From Bacteroidota bacterium (GTDB lineage: Bacteria > Bacteroidota > Kryptoniia > Kryptoniales > JAKASW01), in contig JAJYOS010000126.1 in NCBI GenBank assembly GCA_021796055.1, forward strand, positions 1 to 11,026: a stretch of DNA of 11,026 nt, written 5' to 3'. The position numbers and the translations under genes are program-made. Below are positions 5,403-11,026 of the stretch, piece after piece; within the stretch, counting starts at the first letter, position 1, and every line of letters begins with the position of its first letter. A model generated the notes under the pieces. It searched no databases. It had not been told where the DNA came from and saw nothing but the letters and a program-made list of their open reading frames with translations.

Positions 5403-7178
5403 ATGAAAAGTGCAACTTTGCTTTTCAGTATGCTTCTTCTTCTGGTATCGTCGGCATTTGCTCAGGATATGCAGTATGTCTCGAGCCAACGCGGCGACAC
5501 TCTCGTGGTAAAGGATGATTATGAGTATGGTCATACGAATACTCTGTATCTTCTCATGACATCGGATAGTTCTGCTCCCGCGGGCCGTGTGTATGAGCTA
5601 CAAAGCGGTGGAGTCTACTCGTGCGCAAACAATCCTGTAACTTCCTCGAAGTACAGGACCATTATTATGGGACCGTCGCAAACTTTTCTGAAAGTGAGCA
5701 AGGATACTCTTGCGCCGCCGATTATTACCGGTGATGCGACCGCCGCCACCCCCACCTACGGAGGTATGAACATCGCCAAAGACCTGCTTATTAAAAACAT
5801 CGATCTTGAAATTGGTAATACTGGAGGCAATGGCGGTGGGTGGGCCTTCTTCAATTTTAATTCTGCCGGTCTGAGGCTTCAGGTAGACAACTGCATTATG
5901 GAACATACCTGGTGGACGTGGGTTGGAGGTCCGCCTGCCGACACGCGTGTGTTTTTTACAAACGATTACTTCGTGAATTTGGATGGACATTCCTGCCGTC
6001 GAAATGGTGGCGTCACGGATTTCAATGGCACTTCCGTTACTCACGAGGATACTCTCTCTGTCCAAAACTGCACACACGTGAATACCCAGGGAACTCTGTA
6101 CAAATTCAGATATGGTGTAGCGGTTGATAAGGTGATTTTCAATCATAATGACTTTATCGATTGTGCAGGCTTTGTTTTTATGAATAACGGGGATCAGACC
6201 AATATGAGTGTCACAAACAATATCTTTGTAAATACCCAGTTACAAGGCTATTGCAATGTTCTTCAAAAAGCTGATGCTGGTGAGGTAGATATGGATAGCC
6301 TCGGAATGGGTCTTGTCAATGTGCGCGTCGATTCTACTTTCCTGGCAAACGGTAAGAGCTTTTATGCTGACAAGAACTTGGCTTATTGGGATCCGTCTCT
6401 TTCCGATATCATTTCGACATTAAACACCAACAAGGTGGATGGCAATACGAATTGGCAATCCCAGATGATTCCAATGAATACAAGGACTGCTGCCCTGTTT
6501 GCCGATAATGCAACTTATCCTAGACTTGTAAGTACTGGCTGGATTATACCGAGTGGTTACCCTGCTTTTAAGAACACGGATGTGTTGTTCACGACTCAGC
6601 TTGCAACACTGAAGGCCTATGCAATAGCATGTGTTGACACATCCTACGGGAGTCCGCTGGCTTCCTGGCGGCAGGCTAATAATCCAGAAGCCACAAATTT
6701 CATCTATGCTGATTGGCCCGTCCCAATCGATCTTTCATATACCGATTCCGGTTTGTTGACTGCTGGACTCGGTGGTTACCCGTTAGGCGACTTAAACTGG
6801 TTCCCGACTACATATGCATCGTGGAACGCTCAAGAGGGTGTTGAACTGAGTTACATCGACAGTGTCTTGACGGGGAAGAAGGTCCTTGCTGTTAACAATC
6901 GACAGCAACTCCCCCAGAAGTTCCAGTTGCAGCAGAACTATCCGAATCCGTTCAACCCGAGCACTGTAATAAACTTCACGATTCCCAAGGCTGGTAACGT
7001 TTCGCTGAAGGTTTACAACGTGTTGGGTCAGGAAGTGGCGACACTCGTGAACGGTTTCAAGGCGCCTCAGAGCTACACGGTTGAGTTCAACGGAGCCAAC
7101 CTCGCGACCGGTATCTATTTCTTTACGCTTAAGTATGGTGATCAGTCGATTACCAAAAAGATGCTTCTCCTTAAGTAA
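5403..7178 (+). CDS. T9SS-exported beta-helix-like surface protein with type A C-terminal sorting domain
   Basis: The protein has 591 residues. Residues 1-21 are a signal peptide (MKSATLLFSM followed by LLLLVSSAFAQ). The body from about 65 to 340 shows repeated short strand-turn units rich in N, D and G with lines such as LLIKNIDLEI, LQVDNCIMEH, VFFTNDYFVN, VIFNHNDFID and VTNNIFVNT, the look of a right-handed parallel beta-helix of the pectate-lyase/DUF5123 type. Residues about 451-468 (GLGGYPLGDLNWFP) resemble the closing segment of such proteins in glycan loci. Residues 503-591 are a T9SS sorting domain: YPNPFNPST at 513-521, YNVLGQEVATLVNG, LATGIYFFTL and a basic end, KKMLLLK. The protein should be secreted through the outer membrane and anchored or released there. 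No lyase catalytic residues are identifiable with confidence, so binding or cleavage of polysaccharide is inference from fold and from the receptor upstream. Confidence 0.88.
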   Translation: MKSATLLFSMLLLLVSSAFAQDMQYVSSQRGDTLVVKDDYEYGHTNTLYLLMTSDSSAPAGRVYELQSGGVYSCANNPVTSSKYRTIIMGPSQTFLKVSKDTLAPPIITGDATAATPTYGGMNIAKDLLIKNIDLEIGNTGGNGGGWAFFNFNSAGLRLQVDNCIMEHTWWTWVGGPPADTRVFFTNDYFVNLDGHSCRRNGGVTDFNGTSVTHEDTLSVQNCTHVNTQGTLYKFRYGVAVDKVIFNHNDFIDCAGFVFMNNGDQTNMSVTNNIFVNTQLQGYCNVLQKADAGEVDMDSLGMGLVNVRVDSTFLANGKSFYADKNLAYWDPSLSDIISTLNTNKVDGNTNWQSQMIPMNTRTAALFADNATYPRLVSTGWIIPSGYPAFKNTDVLFTTQLATLKAYAIACVDTSYGSPLASWRQANNPEATNFIYADWPVPIDLSYTDSGLLTAGLGGYPLGDLNWFPTTYASWNAQEGVELSYIDSVLTGKKVLAVNNRQQLPQKFQLQQNYPNPFNPSTVINFTIPKAGNVSLKVYNVLGQEVATLVNGFKAPQSYTVEFNGANLATGIYFFTLKYGDQSITKKMLLLK

Positions 7179-7190
7179 TACATTGACGAT

Positions 7191-7221
7191 CCGTCCTGTC
7201 CCTCTTCGAGGGACAGGACGG
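7191..7221 (+). terminator. Perfect 14-bp hairpin after the T9SS gene
   Basis: CCGTCCTGTCCCTC (7191-7204) pairs without mismatch with GAGGGACAGGACGG (7208-7221) around a TTC loop, 12 bases after the stop. There is no T-run after it, so it may stop transcription by another route or protect the 3' end of the receptor/T9SS mRNA. It separates that unit from the chaperone genes. Confidence 0.55.
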
Positions 7222-7393
7222 AGTGAATTCATAGGGCCGATCAATAGAGTGATGCCGAGTTACCTGCGACAATGCCGCCCTCTCGCTCAGACGCCGGGGC
7301 GCATAATCCATCCAGGGGAAGCGGTTTTCCCGCATCTGCTCGAGCGGGAGCTATCCACCCCTTCAATCTGGATTAACTTTTTGGAGAGCCATC

Positions 7394-7564
7394 GTGAACA
7401 GACGCTTCTTTCTCTTCGCGGCGGCGCTTGTCCTCCTTTTCATTCTTAAACCGCTTCTCGCTCAACAGCCGAGTATCGCATATAGAGTTGCAGGAAAAGT
7501 ATTTGATAAGCTACCCCGAAGTCTTACCTTCAGTGTAAGACAAACAATTCCGTTACCATCATGA
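7394..7564 (+). CDS. Possible small secreted protein or 3'-truncated gene
   Basis: A GTG at 7394 is preceded by GGAGAG (7383-7388) at good spacing and opens a 56-residue frame. The first 23 residues are a clear signal peptide: NRRFF, a run of A/L/V/F, then LLAQ as a cleavage site. The mature part is only about 33 residues, including YRVAGKVFDK, which faintly resembles the start of a carboxypeptidase-regulatory-like domain, and ends TIPLPS. No domain is certain. It could be a genuine small exported peptide or the surviving N-terminus of a larger gene lost by deletion. A hairpin occupies its last third. The chaperone gene begins 41 bases after its stop in the same direction. Confidence 0.4.
   Translation: MNRRFFLFAAALVLLFILKPLLAQQPSIAYRVAGKVFDKLPRSLTFSVRQTIPLPS
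7521..7541 (+). repeat. Seven-base-pair hairpin inside the end of the small ORF
   Basis: GTCTTAC (7521-7527) pairs exactly with GTAAGAC (7535-7541) around a seven-base loop. It has no T-run. It lies 65 bases before the chaperone start and could influence read-through or translation, or could be chance. Confidence 0.35.
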
Positions 7565-7605
7565 CATAGACATTGGAAAGGCCGAACCAGGACAGGGAGC
7601 TATCA

Positions 7606-9351
7606 ATGAAATCAGTAAAGTTTCTGCTCTTCATCGTATTGTTTTCTGTGGTCGCAGGCCGTCCACGATGTGGATTGGCTATCAGTAACGATGATACGGT
7701 AGCAAAAGTGGGAGAAGACTATGTAGTAACTTTCAGGGAACTCAACAAATATGTTGATGACCGACGGTACAATCTGAGATTTCGTGAAAGATCCGAAGCT
7801 TACACAAATGCGCTAAATCGCTTGATAATCGATCGGTTAAAACTAATTGACTTCTTTGATAGAAGATTAGATGAAAATCAAGAATTAATGGGGAAGGCGC
7901 GTCGTATTATTAACTATGAATTAATAAACGCATTCTTTGACAAGAGTTTTGTTGATAAGTATGCTAACGAGAAGACGGCGGCCGAGGCTTACAAAGAAAT
8001 GGACAGGGAAGTCCTTTGCATCGATTTAACGTTACCGATGCCCGCAGATCAGACAAAAGAGATGCTCGACTCACTAAGAACGATAGCTTTGAGAATAGAA
8101 ACCGATCTCAATAAGAATCATGATGTAGAGAATCTCATTAAGTCTTATTCGTTAAAGAGTTTTAAGCTGAACGCCAAAAGGGAGGTGACCTGGTCGGAAA
8201 CCATGATTGACCCGGTCGCGAATGTAATCTTTCAACTTCGAAAAGGATTCACCCGGGTTATAGAATCATACGACGGGTTCCACATCGTGATGGTACTGGG
8301 GATTAGAAAAATAAATTTGGAACCGTTTGAAGCAATGAAGGATAAGATATTGTCAGAGCTTCGCAAGGGATACTTCGAAACATATAATAACGCGTACGAT
8401 GACTACAGGCGCGGGCTTGTTGATAAAAGCTCAATAAAGTGGAATCAACGGGGATTAGACCAGCTCGTTAAATGGTCGTCCGAAGATGATCGCTTCTATG
8501 CCGGTGCCTATCAAGATACAATCGACAATGCTATCCGGAATGGAAATAATTTTGAACTACTTTCATACAACAATGGTAAAGTTGATTTGAAAGAGTATCT
8601 CCGGTTGCTGGAAGAAGTTGTAATTCTGAGTCCCAATACTATACTAGACTCTGTCAACGTTAAGGACTTTATCCTAGATGCTGTATATGACAACAACGTC
8701 GTCATGGCCGCGATAAAATCTGGTTTGGATAAGAAATTGTTGAATCCGTACACGCAAGACGCGCTCATATCAAACAGGCTTGTATACTTATACGATCAGT
8801 CAGTCATTGATGGAAGTATACCAAAAGCGACGTCGGAAGCACTGCACAAGTTTTATGAAACTCATAAGGATCCGATTTTTTATCAGCTGAAGAAAGTATA
8901 CATTTACGCAAGGATCTACTCAGATAGTGCGAAGGCTGCCGCAGATATAAATCAAATTAGAAAAGGGATACCGTTTGAAAAGGTCTCGCAGGACTGGTGG
9001 GATAAAATATTCATTCGTGAACGCGATGGTACACTTAAGGCCTACAGGACTGCTGGTGGTGACTACCTGGCGAAGGCAGCGTTTAAATTGAAATTAGACG
9101 AAACTGCCGGACCGATAGAGTATTATGATTCCGCAAAGGGAAAACAGTTCGCCGTCATCAAGTGTGTTCAGATCGTGCCGGAGAAGCAGCTTACTTATGA
9201 CGATGTCAAAGGCAAAAGAGTGGAAGAAGAGTTCACCAACTATTACCGTCAGAAAATATCGGATGAAGTTGATGCGAGGTTAAAGAAGAAATACGGCGTG
9301 ACTATTTTCAAAACGGTCTTATCCAAGGCGATCGCATCCGGACAGAAATGA
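7606..9351 (+). CDS. SurA/PpiC-like periplasmic peptidyl-prolyl isomerase/chaperone
   Basis: The protein has 581 residues from the ATG at 7606, chosen because GGGAG (7595-7599) stands seven bases upstream and the signal peptide (KFLLFIVLFSVVAG) starts right after it. An in-frame start at 7573 would give 592 residues but lacks a site. Residues about 30-135 are a SurA-N-like helical chaperone segment (VAKVGEDYVVTFRELNKYV, then INRLIIDRLK-type helices). Residues about 134-235 look like a first parvulin-type domain (ending YDGFHIVMVLGIR) and about 430-525 a second (YIYARIYSD to GKQFAVIKCVQ). Both are divergent, so chaperoning may matter more than isomerase activity. The expected role is escorting outer-membrane or secreted proteins through the periplasm. 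The stop overlaps the next start (ATGA), indicating coupled translation. Confidence 0.75.
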   Translation: MKSVKFLLFIVLFSVVAGRPRCGLAISNDDTVAKVGEDYVVTFRELNKYVDDRRYNLRFRERSEAYTNALNRLIIDRLKLIDFFDRRLDENQELMGKARRIINYELINAFFDKSFVDKYANEKTAAEAYKEMDREVLCIDLTLPMPADQTKEMLDSLRTIALRIETDLNKNHDVENLIKSYSLKSFKLNAKREVTWSETMIDPVANVIFQLRKGFTRVIESYDGFHIVMVLGIRKINLEPFEAMKDKILSELRKGYFETYNNAYDDYRRGLVDKSSIKWNQRGLDQLVKWSSEDDRFYAGAYQDTIDNAIRNGNNFELLSYNNGKVDLKEYLRLLEEVVILSPNTILDSVNVKDFILDAVYDNNVVMAAIKSGLDKKLLNPYTQDALISNRLVYLYDQSVIDGSIPKATSEALHKFYETHKDPIFYQLKKVYIYARIYSDSAKAAADINQIRKGIPFEKVSQDWWDKIFIRERDGTLKAYRTAGGDYLAKAAFKLKLDETAGPIEYYDSAKGKQFAVIKCVQIVPEKQLTYDDVKGKRVEEEFTNYYRQKISDEVDARLKKKYGVTIFKTVLSKAIASGQK

Positions 9352-11026
9352 ACAATGCCAGAAGCACAAGTCTCAATATATTTGTAGTCTCAGCAGCTGT
9401 TATCTGCTTTGAAATAATATCCACGAGAATTTCCTCCCTGATATTTGTTCAAAATTATGCTTTCATAATTTTGTCTCTGGCTATTCTGGGTCTGGGAACC
9501 GGCGGTGTTTATTCTTTTTACACAATAAAGCCCGAAGAGGGATCCACCAGTGGACCGCGGGTATTGGGCAAGTTCATATTTCTTTCGGGCATTTCACTTA
9601 TGTCTTTTGTCGGACTTGAGATTTTTCTTTCAATAACCAACCCGTACATCTATTTCTTCTTCCTCTTCCTCCCCTTCTTTTTTGCCGGAATCGTATACGC
9701 CGAGTTTTTCAGTAATTATGCGAGCGCAGGTTTTAGAATTTATGCCTCGGATCTGATAGGGGCGGCAGCAGGCTCCATACTGTCGATATATGTTTTCGAT
9801 CTGTTCAATGCGGCCAATGCCGTTCTGCTCTTAGCTCTCGTCCTGTTTGCATCATCGGTCCACTATTTCAGCATTGAAAAGAAAAAACGAACGTTGATGT
9901 ACCTGTCGCTTTTCTTTTTTGCTGTACTGCTCACGGTCTTTGGCAGAAGGGACCTATTGGGAAAGATTCCGATCGGGCATTTTCCGGAGAAAGACATCTA
10001 TTATACCTATGATGACCCGAACATACGGCCCCATATAATCGACAGCAGGTGGAGCATAAACGGAAGATCGGATCTAGTCGAATATGACAGAACTCAAAAT
10101 ATTGTCAAAGATCTTTTCATCGACGGAGCAGCAGGATCCCACATGTACAGATTCAATGGGAGCATTGCACACCACGATACGCTTCTCAATGAGATGTTGC
10201 TGCACCATTCAACGACAATTCCTTTTCTGTTCTTGACTAAAGAAGAAAAGAACAATATGCTGGTCATAGGTCCCGGAGGCGGGGGAGAAATTCTTACAGG
10301 AATTCTTGAAGGAGTCCAAAATATTACAGGCGTTGAGGTTAACCCGGATTTTGTAGATATAGTAAACAAATATAGCGACTTCAACGGAGGCATCTATACA
10401 AAGTTTCCAAATGTAAAAATCGAAGTGGCCGAAGGCCGGCATTTTATAAAAAGCACACGCCAGCATTACAACATCATCGTCCTGGCCCTTCCGTCAACAA
10501 AACAGCTGCAGAATATCGACGGGCTTGCTTCAAATGAAAACTACCTTCTGACAGTGGAAGCGATAAGAGACTACTTAAAAAGCCTGACTCAAAACGGAGA
10601 ACTGATTCTCACGTTACACAACAGGTGGGAACTTGTCAGGATTATTGTCACGGCGTTTTATGCTTTTAAGGAAAACGGGGTTGATAATTCCAGTGCGCTC
10701 AACCACTTCATGATTTTGGGGAGCGATTATGCACCAACTATCGTAATTAGAAAATCCGCCTATACGGTTGATGAAATAAAAGCCATAGCAAATGCTGCGA
10801 AGTCTTTGCCGGCGGATCTTCCCCGGGTAACATACCTTCCGTTTATGCATTATCCAGTTGAAAACGAAATTGAAAACGTTCTGCTGGAGGATATTCAATA
10901 CGGGCCGAGCTCTCTCGAAGAAATTACGGCAAGGAACAGCTCCGATATTTCTCCGGTCCGCGACGACAGCCCATTCTTTTATAAAGTTGATAAAGGTGTG
11001 CCCGGCGACTTCACGGATCTCTTAGC
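9348..11026 (+). CDS. Polytopic membrane protein with spermidine-synthase-like domain (3' partial)
   Basis: The frame is open for 559 codons to the window edge, starting at an ATG that overlaps the chaperone's stop. There is no clear ribosome-binding site, so it probably depends on coupling. About seven hydrophobic segments occupy residues 8-198. A soluble Rossmann domain follows, with the nucleotide-binding loop VIGPGGGGEI (306-315), GVEVNPD with its acidic residue at 330, and AEGRHF (361-366). The segment DISPVRDDSPFFYK (533-546) is typical of membrane-bound spermidine/spermine-synthase-like proteins, which normally continue into more membrane segments, so the C-terminus is probably missing. 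Where classical aminopropyltransferases have a catalytic aspartate after the central strand, this one reads IIVLALPSTKQ. Polyamine synthesis is therefore doubtful, and an S-adenosylmethionine-related membrane function is a guess. Codon use and composition match the chaperone gene. Confidence 0.8.
   Translation, partial: MNNARSTSLNIFVVSAAVICFEIISTRISSLIFVQNYAFIILSLAILGLGTGGVYSFYTIKPEEGSTSGPRVLGKFIFLSGISLMSFVGLEIFLSITNPYIYFFFLFLPFFFAGIVYAEFFSNYASAGFRIYASDLIGAAAGSILSIYVFDLFNAANAVLLLALVLFASSVHYFSIEKKKRTLMYLSLFFFAVLLTVFGRRDLLGKIPIGHFPEKDIYYTYDDPNIRPHIIDSRWSINGRSDLVEYDRTQNIVKDLFIDGAAGSHMYRFNGSIAHHDTLLNEMLLHHSTTIPFLFLTKEEKNNMLVIGPGGGGEILTGILEGVQNITGVEVNPDFVDIVNKYSDFNGGIYTKFPNVKIEVAEGRHFIKSTRQHYNIIVLALPSTKQLQNIDGLASNENYLLTVEAIRDYLKSLTQNGELILTLHNRWELVRIIVTAFYAFKENGVDNSSALNHFMILGSDYAPTIVIRKSAYTVDEIKAIANAAKSLPADLPRVTYLPFMHYPVENEIENVLLEDIQYGPSSLEEITARNSSDISPVRDDSPFFYKVDKGVPGDFTDLL

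Noticed and set aside
5598..6146. Minus-strand frame of 182 codons inside the T9SS gene
   Set aside because: It is an antisense shadow of a well-supported gene, with no domain or translation signal.
1..11026. CRISPR array, tRNA or rRNA genes
   Set aside because: No regularly spaced direct repeats and no tRNA or rRNA signatures were seen on either strand.

Overview
The window looks like chromosomal DNA from a member of the FCB superphylum (Bacteroidota-Chlorobiota-Ignavibacteriota). An Ignavibacteriota-like organism is my best guess. The grounds are a type IX secretion (T9SS) C-terminal sorting domain with the YPNPFNPST motif, a TonB-dependent receptor with an N-terminal carboxypeptidase-regulatory-like domain, and a good match to the sigma-70 consensus promoter. 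No database search was possible, so the taxonomic placement is inference.

Layout: (1) 1-543 is the 3' end of a glycoside hydrolase gene. It carries an NPCBM carbohydrate-binding module followed by a tail resembling the C-terminal domain of GH27 alpha-galactosidases. (2) 544-2102 holds no convincing conventional gene but much structure: a weak terminator-like hairpin, a nested-hairpin RNA candidate at about 782-957, a perfect 56-bp inverted copy of the first 56 bases of the window at 1003-1058, a consensus promoter at 1172-1200 with a LacI-type operator-like palindrome at its start point, and a possible 45-codon short-leader ORF ending in a terminator-like hairpin. (3) 2103-5279 is a large TonB-dependent outer-membrane receptor. 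(4) 5403-7178 is a T9SS-exported, probably beta-helical surface protein, followed by a perfect 14-bp hairpin. (5) 7394-7564 is a possible small secreted peptide or truncated gene. (6) 7606-9351 is a secreted SurA/PpiC-like periplasmic chaperone. Its stop overlaps by ATGA the start of (7), a polytopic membrane protein with a spermidine-synthase-like Rossmann domain that runs off the right edge.

Functional reading: items 1, 3 and 4 fit a glycan-foraging locus: an extracytoplasmic glycosidase with a galactoside-type tail, an outer-membrane transporter, and a surface beta-helix protein that may bind or cleave polysaccharide. No SusD-like gene accompanies the receptor here. Items 6 and 7 appear to be a separate, translationally coupled envelope unit. 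The most unusual area is 1-1400. The exact inverted repeat there may mark either an invertible segment or, more probably, an assembly or amplification artefact at a contig end, and it should be resolved before biology is read into that stretch.
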